64,000 nucleotides of DNA from Halomonas sp. S3-1-1 (GTDB lineage: Bacteria > Pseudomonadota > Gammaproteobacteria > Pseudomonadales > Halomonadaceae): contig NZ_JALGBZ010000001.1 of the NCBI RefSeq assembly GCF_023757625.1, positions 310,001-374,000 on the forward strand. Reading direction: 5' to 3'. Numbering within the stretch: the first letter of the stretch is position 1; each line of letters begins with the position of its first letter. The notes beneath the pieces are model-generated. The model saw only the letters and a program-made list of their open reading frames with translations, was not told the DNA's origin and did no database searches. The translations under genes and the position numbers were made by a program. Shown piece after piece: positions 15,145 to 24,054 of the stretch.

Positions 15145-16392
15145 TTAGCCGATCCAGGGCGGGGTAACGATTTTCGCCGGCTCGCGCTGCATGATGGTCT
15201 CGCCGTGGCGCACCGAGAGCAGCACGTCGCCCTGATTGCGCAGCACGCTGTAGTCGTCTTCGCCCTCGAGCAGATTAAAACTGGCCGGTTTGCCCACCTC
15301 GATGCCGTAGCGATCTTCGATATTGAGCGTGCGCGCGCTGTTGTCGGTCACGAGTGACAGCGCCTTGCTGAAATCCTTGTAGCCCATCATCTGGCAGATG
15401 TGCAGGCCGAAATCGAGCGTGCGCAAAAGTTTGCCGTTACCCAGCGAATACCAAGGGTCGAAGATCGAGTCCTCGGCGAAGCAGACGTTGATGCCCGCCG
15501 CGTCGAGCTCCTTGACCCGCGTGACGCCACGGCGCTTGGGATAGGTGTCGAAGCGCCCCTGCAAGTGAATACTTTCGGTGGGGCAGGCAATGAAATTGAT
15601 GTTCGACTGCTTGAGCAGCCGGAAAAGCTTGGAGCAGTAAGCGTTGTCGTAGGAGTGCATCGCCACTGTGTGGCTGGCGGTAACGCGGGCGCCCAAGTCG
15701 TTGAACAGCGCCTCGCAGGCCAGCACTTCGAGAAAGCGCGAGTTGGGGTCGTCGATCTCGTCGCAGTGCACGTCCACCAGCCGGTCGTATTTCATGGCAA
15801 GCTCGATCACCCGCTTCATCGAGGCCACGCCAAGCTCCCGGGTGTACTCGAAGTGGGGAATGCCGCCCACCGCGTCGGCGCCGATCTCCAGCGCCTCTTC
15901 CATCAGCCGGTCGCCGCCCGGGTAGGAGAGCAGGCCGTCCTGGGGGAAGGCGACCACCTGGATGTCGATCTTGTCCTTGAACTCGTCGCGCAGTGCGCAA
16001 AGCGTCTTGAGGCCGACCAGGCTCGGGTCGCTGGTGTCCGCGTGGGTGCGCACGAACTGCACGCCGTTACCGATCAGCAGGTTGAGCGTTTTGATGACGC
16101 GCTGGCGGATGTCTGCTTCCGACAGCATTGGCTTGCGCTCGCCCCAGCGCTCGATGCCCTCGAACAGCGTGCCGCTTTCATTCCAGGCGGGTTCGCCGGC
16201 GGTCAGCGCCGCGTCCAAGTGGATATGCGGCTCGATGAACGGCGCGCAGGCAAGCTTGCCTCCGGCGTCGAGCTGGTCGGCCGAGGCCTCAATGGGGCCG
16301 GTCTGGGTCTCGATGGCGGTGAACACGCCGTTGTCGATCTTGAGCTCGAAAAGCTCGGAACGTTGGCGCAGGCGGGCGTTGACGATATGCAT
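15145..16392 (-). CDS. codA: Cytosine deaminase-family hydrolase, predicted 5-methylcytosine-competent
   Basis: A 415-residue amidohydrolase aligned without gaps to E. coli CodA over most of its length. Metal and catalytic residues are kept: H56-x-H58 (EPHIHLD), H209 and E212 (DVHCDEIDD), H241 (ASHTVAMHS) and D308. E. coli has GHDDVFDPW; this protein has AEDSIFDPW, so the residue matching Asp314 is S309. Loss of that Asp is the published mark of CodA homologs that accept 5-methylcytosine. The pocket segment NPLVNIHLQGR is also changed, to CPTESIHLQGR. The ATG directly follows the codB stop codon, so the two are translationally coupled. Confidence 0.88.
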   Translation of the reverse strand: MHIVNARLRQRSELFELKIDNGVFTAIETQTGPIEASADQLDAGGKLACAPFIEPHIHLDAALTAGEPAWNESGTLFEGIERWGERKPMLSEADIRQRVIKTLNLLIGNGVQFVRTHADTSDPSLVGLKTLCALRDEFKDKIDIQVVAFPQDGLLSYPGGDRLMEEALEIGADAVGGIPHFEYTRELGVASMKRVIELAMKYDRLVDVHCDEIDDPNSRFLEVLACEALFNDLGARVTASHTVAMHSYDNAYCSKLFRLLKQSNINFIACPTESIHLQGRFDTYPKRRGVTRVKELDAAGINVCFAEDSIFDPWYSLGNGKLLRTLDFGLHICQMMGYKDFSKALSLVTDNSARTLNIEDRYGIEVGKPASFNLLEGEDDYSVLRNQGDVLLSVRHGETIMQREPAKIVTPPWIG

Positions 16393-17670
16393 TCAGTGGC
16401 TCGCAGAGTGTTCGGCAGAAGAGGAGAGGCGGTCGGCCGGTACCGGTTGGCCCACGCGCAGCAGTAGGGCATAGCTTAGCGCGGCCACCAGCACGCCGAC
16501 CAGCGGTGGCAGCAGCGGCGAGAAGTAGGCCGCCGCGGCGCCAATGGCGTAAGCAGTGAGGCCGCGATGATCGAAAGCGGGCAGGTTGGCATCAATCAGG
16601 GCCGGGTAGCGGCCCCGGTGTTTGAGCCAGAAATCCGCCATGATCACCCCGCCCATCGGTGGAATGAAGGTGCCCAGCAGCACCAGAAACGGAATCAGGT
16701 AGTTGTACATGCCGCCGACCGCCAGCACGGTGCCGATCGCCGCGCCCGCCACGGTCACCGTGCGCCGCCGGTCGGTGCGGATCAAATTGCACCCGGCCAC
16801 GGCGAAGTTGTAGATGGTGTTGTCCTGGGTGGTCCAGATATTGAGAAACAGCATCAGCACCGCAATCGACACGAACCCCTGGGCGATCAGCACGTCGACG
16901 ATGTCCGCCTGCTGGTAGATCATCGCGCCGAGCGCGCCGGTCAGTACCATCAAACCGTTGCCGACCATGAAGGCCGCAAGCGTGGCGATCACCGCGATGC
17001 GCGGGCTTTTGGCGAATCGGCTCCAGTTGGTCGCCTGGGTGCCGCCGCTGATGAAGGTGCCGATGATGACCGTCACGGCGGCGGCCATGTTCATGCTCTC
17101 GGTGGGCACCAACCGGGCGAGCCCTGCGGTGCCGCCGACATCGACCAGCCCCGTGATTAGGCTCAGCAAGATGAAGAGCATCATGGCCGGGACGGCGAAG
17201 CGCGACAGCCAGTCCATGCCGCGATAGCCGATCATCGCGGTGATGCAGAAACCGAACCCGAAAAGCACCATTAAGGGGATTTCCATCCACGTTTGCATCC
17301 CGGTGGTGCGTACCAGCACCACGGCGATGGTGGCGGTGCCCCAGGCGTACCAGCCGATCTGAGTGAAGCCGAGGATGAAATCCGAGAGCTTGCTGCCCTT
17401 TTCGCCAAAACAGAAGCGCCCCATGAGCACGGCGTTGAGCCCGCTCTTGCAGGCAATGTAGCCAAGCGCGGCGGCGTAGGCGCCGAGCAGCAGATTGCCG
17501 AGCAGCACGATCCACAAAAGCTTGCCGATGGGAAAGGCCTGACCCAGCGAGCCGCCGGCCCACATGGTCGCGGTGAAGAAGGTGAACCCCAGTAATACGA
17601 CGGACGTAGAGAGGAGTCCCTTGCGGGCGCTGGCGGGCACCTCGCTCAGCGGATAGTCGGACGTTTGCAT
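16393..17670 (-). CDS. codB: Cytosine permease (NCS1 family)
   Basis: A 425-residue NCS1 nucleobase:cation symporter with about twelve membrane segments, which brings cytosine (or a methylated or related base) into the cell for CodA. Family marks are the N-terminal PLSEVPASARKG, the SLGQAFPIGK region, NAVLMGRFCFGEKGSKLSDFI, GTFISGGTQATNWSRFA and LNIWTTQDNTIYNF. The start at 17670 is preceded by GAGG; the longer reading frame adds 15 residues with no family match. Its stop abuts the codA ATG. A sigma-54-like promoter lies about 55-70 nt upstream of the start. Confidence 0.92.
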   Translation of the reverse strand: MQTSDYPLSEVPASARKGLLSTSVVLLGFTFFTATMWAGGSLGQAFPIGKLLWIVLLGNLLLGAYAAALGYIACKSGLNAVLMGRFCFGEKGSKLSDFILGFTQIGWYAWGTATIAVVLVRTTGMQTWMEIPLMVLFGFGFCITAMIGYRGMDWLSRFAVPAMMLFILLSLITGLVDVGGTAGLARLVPTESMNMAAAVTVIIGTFISGGTQATNWSRFAKSPRIAVIATLAAFMVGNGLMVLTGALGAMIYQQADIVDVLIAQGFVSIAVLMLFLNIWTTQDNTIYNFAVAGCNLIRTDRRRTVTVAGAAIGTVLAVGGMYNYLIPFLVLLGTFIPPMGGVIMADFWLKHRGRYPALIDANLPAFDHRGLTAYAIGAAAAYFSPLLPPLVGVLVAALSYALLLRVGQPVPADRLSSSAEHSASH

Positions 17671-17723
17671 GCTCAAGGCCTCGTGACGGCGCATCGCGCG
17701 CGTTGCTGTAAACACGTTAATAA

Positions 17724-17739
17724 AGCAATAAACAGGCCA
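17724..17739 (-). promoter_or_regulatory. Sigma-54-like promoter of codBA
   Basis: On the minus strand the sequence reads TGGCCTGTTTATTGCT, matching the -24/-12 consensus TGGCACG-N4-TTGCT at 10 of 12 fixed positions, with the GG and GC dinucleotides exactly 10 nt apart. Predicted transcription would start near 17713, about 43 nt before the codB ATG. A second promoter of almost the same sequence precedes the other pyrimidine permease gene at 25530. Confidence 0.65.
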
Positions 17740-17801
17740 GTTGAGCGTTTTCTAATAAGCCGCAAGATGGCCGGTTCCGGTCGCACGGGGTGGGGCGGGG
17801 C

Positions 17802-17831
17802 AAAAAAACGCCCCCTCGCAGGGAGGGGGCG
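17802..17831 (-). terminator. Rho-independent terminator of the siderophore-binding protein gene
   Basis: On the minus strand CGCCCCCTC (complement of 17823-17831) pairs with GAGGGGGCG (17809-17817) around a 5-nt loop and is followed at once by seven T (17802-17808). It is a strong canonical terminator 34 nt past the stop of the binding-protein gene and isolates it from codB. Confidence 0.85.
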
Positions 17832-17864
17832 GGGTCGTTCAAGGCGCTGCGGCAGACCTGGCTA

Positions 17865-18740
17865 TCAGGCCTCGGGCTCGGTGCCCAGCGCGCTCACCAC
17901 TTCGTCGATCTGAAGCGAGAGGCTCTGCAGGCCGCCGCCGGAGAGATACCAAAGCGCCGGCGAAAGCACGGCGACCTCGGCATTGGCGGCGCCGGCCTCT
18001 TCGAGCTGCTGGCGCAGTTCGTCGGCGTCGAGCGGCTGTTGGCCGATGGCGGCGCTGCGGTCAATGACCAGCACGCGCTCCGGGTCGATCTCGGCGATCG
18101 CCTCTGGCGAGAGGCGTGTAAAGCTGCGCTCGCCGAAGGTTTCGGTCTCGACGCTTTCCGGCATTTCCTGCTTCTCGACGCCCAGCACGTCATGAACGAC
18201 CGGGTGCTCGTTGAGCGAGTAGTTGCCGTCGTTGTGAGTCACGACCAGTGTGCGCGGGGCATCCGCGAGCGCTTCGCGCTGGGTCTCGATTTCATTGTGC
18301 AGCGTTTCGAGGGCGTCTTCGGCCTCGCTCTCAAGGCCTGCATGTTCGGCCAACGTGCGCACGTTATCATCAAACGCCGCGAGGTAGTCGTCGCCGGTCA
18401 GGCCCGCATCGAACAGCGGCGCGATCGCCTCTAACGCTTCCTTGTGTTCGTTTTGACGGCCGGTATAAACGATCAGCGTCGGCTCGCTCTCGGCCAGCGC
18501 GTCGAGATCCGGCGTTTTCAGACCGCCGAGATCGGCGTAGTCGCCCTCTTCCAGGCTCGATAGATAGTTGGGCGTGGCCTGTTTGGGATAGCCGACCACC
18601 TGATCGCTTGCGCCCAGCGCGACCAGCGTATCCAGGCTTCCCAGATCGAACAGCGCGAAGCGCTCTTCGGCGTGGGCACCGGCGCTGAAGGCCAGAAGTG
18701 AGGAAGTGACGAGCACTGATTTCATGCCGGTTTTCTTCAT
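17865..18740 (-). CDS. Periplasmic siderophore-type substrate-binding protein
   Basis: A 291-residue exported binding protein of the TroA/FatB-FecB type (COG4607-like). A signal peptide covers residues 1-24 (MKKTGMKSVLVTSSLLAFS, cleavage after AHA). The mature protein opens ERFALFDLGSLDTLVALGASDQVVGYPK and keeps the two lobes joined by a long helix (NVRTLAEHAG to DALETL). RVLVIDRSAAIG and ALWYLSGGGLQSL match the ligand-facing segments of CeuE/FatB-like proteins. No lipobox is seen. No permease or ATPase gene is adjacent, so it must work with a transporter encoded elsewhere. AAGGA is 6 nt before the ATG, and a Fur-like box lies upstream. Confidence 0.82.
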   Translation of the reverse strand: MKKTGMKSVLVTSSLLAFSAGAHAEERFALFDLGSLDTLVALGASDQVVGYPKQATPNYLSSLEEGDYADLGGLKTPDLDALAESEPTLIVYTGRQNEHKEALEAIAPLFDAGLTGDDYLAAFDDNVRTLAEHAGLESEAEDALETLHNEIETQREALADAPRTLVVTHNDGNYSLNEHPVVHDVLGVEKQEMPESVETETFGERSFTRLSPEAIAEIDPERVLVIDRSAAIGQQPLDADELRQQLEEAGAANAEVAVLSPALWYLSGGGLQSLSLQIDEVVSALGTEPEA

Positions 18741-18770
18741 GCCATTCCTTTATGAGAAAGTGTTTTATAT

Positions 18771-18789
18771 GAGATTTATTATCATATTA
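18771..18789. promoter_or_regulatory. Fur-like box
   Basis: The reverse strand of 18771-18789 matches the 19-bp Fur consensus GATAATGATAATCATTATC at 13 positions, with an unbroken 8-base core (ATGATAAT). It lies 31-49 nt upstream of the siderophore-binding protein start, inside an AT-rich promoter region. Iron-dependent repression is inferred. Confidence 0.55.
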
Positions 18790-18812
18790 GTAATAGTTAG
18801 GCTTTGTCACTC

Positions 18813-18875
18813 TTTTTAAAACATCAGTTTCTAAAACATGAGTTTTTTTAGAACATGCGTTTTTCAAAACAGCGG
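18813..18875. repeat. Degenerate 15-17 bp tandem array, four units
   Basis: Units begin at 18813 (TTTTTAAAACATCAG), 18828 (TTTCTAAAACATGAG), 18843 (TTTTTTTAGAACATGCG) and 18860 (TTTTTCAAAACAGCGG). The shared core is T-run, AAAACA, then a G-rich end. A small hairpin (GCTCT at 18875-18879 with AGAGC at 18885-18889) follows. The array lies in the promoter region between two divergent genes. Confidence 0.7.
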
Positions 18876-18990
18876 CTCTCGAAAAGAGCGGCAGCGATCG
18901 CCGGATAAATTGATATGTTATATTATATTTATTTAACGCGGTGCTTGCCGTCATAATGACTGCAGCCGCAACAGAGCAGGGAGAACCTGG

Positions 18991-19767
18991 GTGGCATCGG
19001 TACTTTTCGAACATATTGAAGCGCTTCAAGGCGAGCGCGAGTGGGGCGACTTTCTGGATGCCGGCACAGGCGTCAACTCGATCAACTGGGTGAGCGGGCT
19101 CGACACAACGCGCTGGACGGCGGTGACCGGCGCCGGCGGCATGGCCCACAGCGTCGAGCGCGCCGTTCAGGGCAAAAAGCGTGAGCAGGACCGGCTGGTG
19201 CTGGGCAACTGGCAAGACCCGCGCTTTCTCGCCGATGAGCGCTTCGACACCGTGCTGGCGGACTACCTGCTCGGCGCCATCGACGGCTTCGCCCCTTACT
19301 GGCAGGACGAGCTTTTCCCGCGGCTCTGCGCGCTAACCAAAAAGCGGCTGTACCTGGTCGGTCTCGAGCCCTACGTGCCGTTCGATGCCACCACCGCGTC
19401 GGGCAAACTGGTGGTGGAGATCGGTCGGCTGCGCGACGCCTGCCTGCTGATGGCCGGCGAGCGCACCTACCGCGAGTACCCGAGCGCTTGGGTCGAACGC
19501 CAGCTCGACCGGGCTGGTTTCGAGGTCGTCGAGACCAAGCGCTTCCCGATCCGCTACGGCAAGAAGTTCGTCGAGGGCCAGATGAAAATGTGCCGCCAGC
19601 GCATGGCGACGATCGCCGACCGCTACCTGGCCCGGGCGATGCTCAAGCACGTCGAGGATCTGGAGCGCCGGGTGCTTGTGCACATCGAGATCGACGGCGG
19701 ACTTAGCCACGGCGCGGACTACGTGATGGTGGCCGAGCCGAAAAAAAGCGCCCCGCAGGGCGCTTGA
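18991..19767 (+). CDS. Class I SAM-dependent methyltransferase-like protein
   Basis: A 258-residue protein with a probable SAM-binding motif I (FLDAGTGVNSINW, residues 21-33), an acidic end of a later strand (VLADYLLGAIDGF) and a post-core region with RLYLVGLEPYVP. The remainder (EYPSAWVERQLDRAGFEVVETKRFPIRYG) resembles the last strands of a Rossmann methyltransferase. The substrate is unknown. A GTG start follows AGGGAGA. The gene lies between pyrimidine genes and is divergent from the iron-related binding protein. Its 3' end doubles as the terminator hairpin of the convergent preTA operon. Confidence 0.72.
   Translation: MASVLFEHIEALQGEREWGDFLDAGTGVNSINWVSGLDTTRWTAVTGAGGMAHSVERAVQGKKREQDRLVLGNWQDPRFLADERFDTVLADYLLGAIDGFAPYWQDELFPRLCALTKKRLYLVGLEPYVPFDATTASGKLVVEIGRLRDACLLMAGERTYREYPSAWVERQLDRAGFEVVETKRFPIRYGKKFVEGQMKMCRQRMATIADRYLARAMLKHVEDLERRVLVHIEIDGGLSHGADYVMVAEPKKSAPQGA
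19741..19765 (-). terminator. Rho-independent terminator of the pyrimidine operon, inside a CDS end
   Basis: On the minus strand AAGCGCCC (complement of 19758-19765) pairs with GGGCGCTT (19746-19753) around a 4-nt loop and runs into seven T (19741-19747). It ends the preTA transcript 15-35 nt past the preA stop. The same bases encode the last residues (KKSAPQGA) of the convergent methyltransferase. Confidence 0.8.
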
Positions 19768-19779
19768 AGCGTTTCACGT

Positions 19780-21108
19780 TTAGCCTGCGGCCTTGAAGGG
19801 GTTGCGCGGATCGTTGTCCCAGGCCAGAAAGTCCTTGCCGGTTTCCTGGGGCACCATGGTGATGCAGTTCTCCACCGGGCAGGTGATCTGGCAGAGATTG
19901 CAGCCCACGCACTCCTCGTCGATCACTTCATAGCGCCGTCCACCGTCTTCCTCACTGAGCTTGGCGATCGACTGGTGCGAGGTGTCTTCGCAGGCGATAT
20001 AGCAGCGCCCGCACTCGATGCACAGGTCCTGATCGATATGGGCAATCGTCTTGAAGTTGATGTCCAGGTGTTTCCAGTCGGTGGTCTGCGGGATCGCCTT
20101 GCGCGAGAACGCCTCGATCGACGCATAGCCTTTCTCCGCCATCCAGCGCGACAGCCCGTCCTTCATCTCCTCGACGATGCGAAAGCCGTTGAGCATCGCC
20201 GCGGTGCAGACCTGCACGCTGCCCGCGCCGAGGGCGATGAACTCCGCGGCGTCGCGCCAGCTCGAGATGCCGCCGATGCCGGAAATGGGCAGCGTCGGAG
20301 TGGCCGGATCGCGGGCGATCTCGGCCACCATGTTCATGGCGATGGGCTTGACGGCGCTGCCGCAGTAGCCGCCGTGGGTACTCTGGTGGCCCACGGTGGG
20401 CTTGGCGACCATGTTGTCCAGATCGATGCTGGTGATCGAGTTGATGGTATTGATCAGCGACACCGCATCGGCGCCGCCGCGAAGTGCCGCCTGAGCGCCC
20501 ACGCGAATATCGGTGATGTTGGGCGTCAGCTTTACGATCACCGGTTTGGAGTAGTACTTCTTGCACCAGGCGGTAACCTGCTCGATTAGCTCAGGGTTCT
20601 GGCCCACCGCCGCGCCCATGCCGCGTTCCGGCATGCCGTGGGGGCAGCCAAGATTCAGCTCGATGCCGTCGGCGCCGGTGGCCTCGACCCGCGGCAGAAT
20701 GTAGGCCCAGGATTCTTCCACGCAGGGCACCATGATCGAGACGATCAGCGCCCGGTCCGGCCAGTCCTTCTTCACCTGGGTGATTTCCGCCAGGTTCACC
20801 TCCAGCGAGCGGTCGGTGATCAGCTCGATGTTGTTGAAGCCGATGACCTCGCGGTTCTTGCCGTAATGGGCGGAGTAGCGCGACGAGACGTTCACCGCCG
20901 GCGGCTCCTCGCCAAGGGTCTTCCAGACCACGCCGCCCCAGCCGGCTTCAAACGCGCGTACCACGTTGTAGGCCTTGTCGGTGGGCGGCGCCGAAGCGAG
21001 CCAGAAGGGGTTGGGCGCCTTGATACCGGCAAAGTTGACCGACAGGTCGACACCGTTGACGACGCTGTCGCCGCTGTTGGCTTTATCGGGGAATGGGAGT
21101 GTGTTCAT
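19780..21108 (-). CDS. preA: NAD-dependent dihydropyrimidine dehydrogenase subunit PreA
   Basis: A 442-residue catalytic subunit that reduces uracil or thymine to the 5,6-dihydro form. An FMN-binding TIM barrel (about residues 18-330) contains the active-site cysteine segment LNLGCPHGMPERGMGAAVGQ and the phosphate loop SGIGGISSWRDAAEFIALGA. The C-terminus carries two [4Fe-4S] motifs, CIECGRCYIAC and CVGCNLCQITC followed by PVENC. The start ATG overlaps the preT stop by 4 nt, typical of the PreT-PreA complex. A terminator follows. Confidence 0.95.
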   Translation of the reverse strand: MNTLPFPDKANSGDSVVNGVDLSVNFAGIKAPNPFWLASAPPTDKAYNVVRAFEAGWGGVVWKTLGEEPPAVNVSSRYSAHYGKNREVIGFNNIELITDRSLEVNLAEITQVKKDWPDRALIVSIMVPCVEESWAYILPRVEATGADGIELNLGCPHGMPERGMGAAVGQNPELIEQVTAWCKKYYSKPVIVKLTPNITDIRVGAQAALRGGADAVSLINTINSITSIDLDNMVAKPTVGHQSTHGGYCGSAVKPIAMNMVAEIARDPATPTLPISGIGGISSWRDAAEFIALGAGSVQVCTAAMLNGFRIVEEMKDGLSRWMAEKGYASIEAFSRKAIPQTTDWKHLDINFKTIAHIDQDLCIECGRCYIACEDTSHQSIAKLSEEDGGRRYEVIDEECVGCNLCQITCPVENCITMVPQETGKDFLAWDNDPRNPFKAAG

Positions 21109-22490
21109 GCTGCCTCCTGACGCGCGATCAGCGCCTGGTGAATGGCGTGGGCGGCAAGCTTGCCGTGCTGCACGGCCTGCACGGTCAGATCCTGCCCCGG
21201 CACCACGCAGTCGCCCCCGGCGTAGACGCCGGCCATCGAGGTCTGAAAGTGGTCGTCGATGCGGATGCGCTCGCCGTCGCGGGCAAGCTCGGCGGCGGTG
21301 GCGTCCGCAAGGCTCTGGCTCTCGAAGCCCTGACCGATGGCCTTGAAGATGGCGTCCGCCGGGATATCGACGTGTTCCCCGGTCAGCGCCAAGCCGCCTT
21401 CCTCGGCGCGGGTTCTGGCGAAGCGCATGCCCGACACGCGCCCCTGATCGTCGAGCAGCACTTGATCCGGCTGCGCCCAGGTCAGCATGCGCACGCCGTT
21501 GGCCTTGGCGATCTCCTGCTCGTGGTGGGTAGCAGACATCGCCTCCAACCCGCGTCGGTAGACCAGCGTGACCTCGGTGGCACCCAAGCGCGCCATTTGG
21601 GTGGCCATGTCGATCGCCGTGTTGCCAGCGCCGATCACGATGCAGCGCCGGGCGACGGGCAGCTGTCCCAGATCGTTGGTCTGGCGCAGCAGCTTGATGT
21701 AGTCGACGGCGGCGAGCGACCCCGTGGCGTCTTCGTCACCGAGCATCAGCGCCCGGCTGGCGCCGAGGCCCAGGCCCAGAAACACGCTGTCGAAGCGCTG
21801 GTTTAGCGCATCAAGCGTGACGTTCTCGCCCAGGCGCTGGCCGTACTCGATGTCGATGCCGCCAACCTCGAGCAGAAACTCCACCTCGCGGCGGGCGAAG
21901 TCGTCGGTCATCTTGTAGCGGGCGATGCCGTACTCGTTGAGCCCGCCGGGCTTCTGTTCGGCCTCGAAAATGGTCACCCGATGACCCAGCAGCGCGAGCC
22001 GGTGCGCGCAGGAGAGCCCGGCGGGGCCGGCACCCACCACCGCGATATGACGCCCGGTGCTGGCAGCCCGCTTGAACGGGTGGCCGTCAAACTGCATGTG
22101 ATCGGTGGCGTGGCGCTGCAAGAGGCCGATGAGCACCGGCTGGCACTCGGCGTCGTGATTACGCACGCAGCTTTGCTCGCAGAGAATCTCGGTGGGGCAC
22201 ACCCGGGCGCAGCTGCCGCCCAGGATGTTGGCTTCCAGAATCGTCTGCGCCGCGCCGTTGACGTTGCCCTCATTGATCTGGCGAATGAAGCTCGGCACGT
22301 CGATATCCGACGGGCACGCCTCGACGCAGGGCGCATCGAAGCAGTAGAGGCAGCGCTGGCTCTCGATGATCGCCTGGCGCTGGGTGAGCGGTGGATGAAG
22401 GTCGCTGAAATTGCCGCTAAGCGTGGGGCCGTCGTAGGTGCCGACCTCTTGCGCGCTGGGCAGGTAGTCGAGTGGATGGGTCACGGTCAT
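21105..22490 (-). CDS. preT: NAD-dependent dihydropyrimidine dehydrogenase subunit PreT
   Basis: A 461-residue FAD/NAD(P) and iron-sulfur subunit, homologous to the small subunit of glutamate synthase, that passes electrons from NADH to PreA. The N-terminus has the cysteine clusters CLYCFDAPCVEACP and CARVCPTEILCEQSCV. The FAD-binding motif is VVGAGPAGLSCAHRLALLG, the NAD(P) motif is VIGAGNTAIDMATQMARLG, and GVYAGGDCVVPG closes the FAD site. It lies 91 nt after the dihydropyrimidinase gene, a gap occupied by a 15-bp repeat array, and overlaps preA by 4 nt. Confidence 0.95.
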   Translation of the reverse strand: MTVTHPLDYLPSAQEVGTYDGPTLSGNFSDLHPPLTQRQAIIESQRCLYCFDAPCVEACPSDIDVPSFIRQINEGNVNGAAQTILEANILGGSCARVCPTEILCEQSCVRNHDAECQPVLIGLLQRHATDHMQFDGHPFKRAASTGRHIAVVGAGPAGLSCAHRLALLGHRVTIFEAEQKPGGLNEYGIARYKMTDDFARREVEFLLEVGGIDIEYGQRLGENVTLDALNQRFDSVFLGLGLGASRALMLGDEDATGSLAAVDYIKLLRQTNDLGQLPVARRCIVIGAGNTAIDMATQMARLGATEVTLVYRRGLEAMSATHHEQEIAKANGVRMLTWAQPDQVLLDDQGRVSGMRFARTRAEEGGLALTGEHVDIPADAIFKAIGQGFESQSLADATAAELARDGERIRIDDHFQTSMAGVYAGGDCVVPGQDLTVQAVQHGKLAAHAIHQALIARQEAA

Positions 22491-22507
22491 CTCTCCCGAT
22501 ACGTGTG

Positions 22508-22570
22508 TATCGATCGCTTTTATATCGCTGTTTTTATCAATCGATTTTATATCGATCGTCGTTATATCGA
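22508..22570. repeat. Degenerate 15-bp tandem array in the hydA-preT spacer
   Basis: The word TAT(C/A)-like core TATCG or TATCA recurs at 22508, 22523, 22535, 22550 and 22565, giving steps of 15, 12, 15 and 15 nt, embedded in TATATCGATCG-type units. The array fills most of the 91-nt gap inside the operon, leaving the preT ribosome-binding site clear. Confidence 0.65.
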
Positions 22571-22581
22571 TGGGCGCTGTC

Positions 22582-24054
<1,473 letters not shown>

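Noticed and set aside
15400..16467. 355-codon plus-strand frame opposite codA
   Set aside because: Antisense of a conserved amidohydrolase; the length is explained by high GC and third-position bias.
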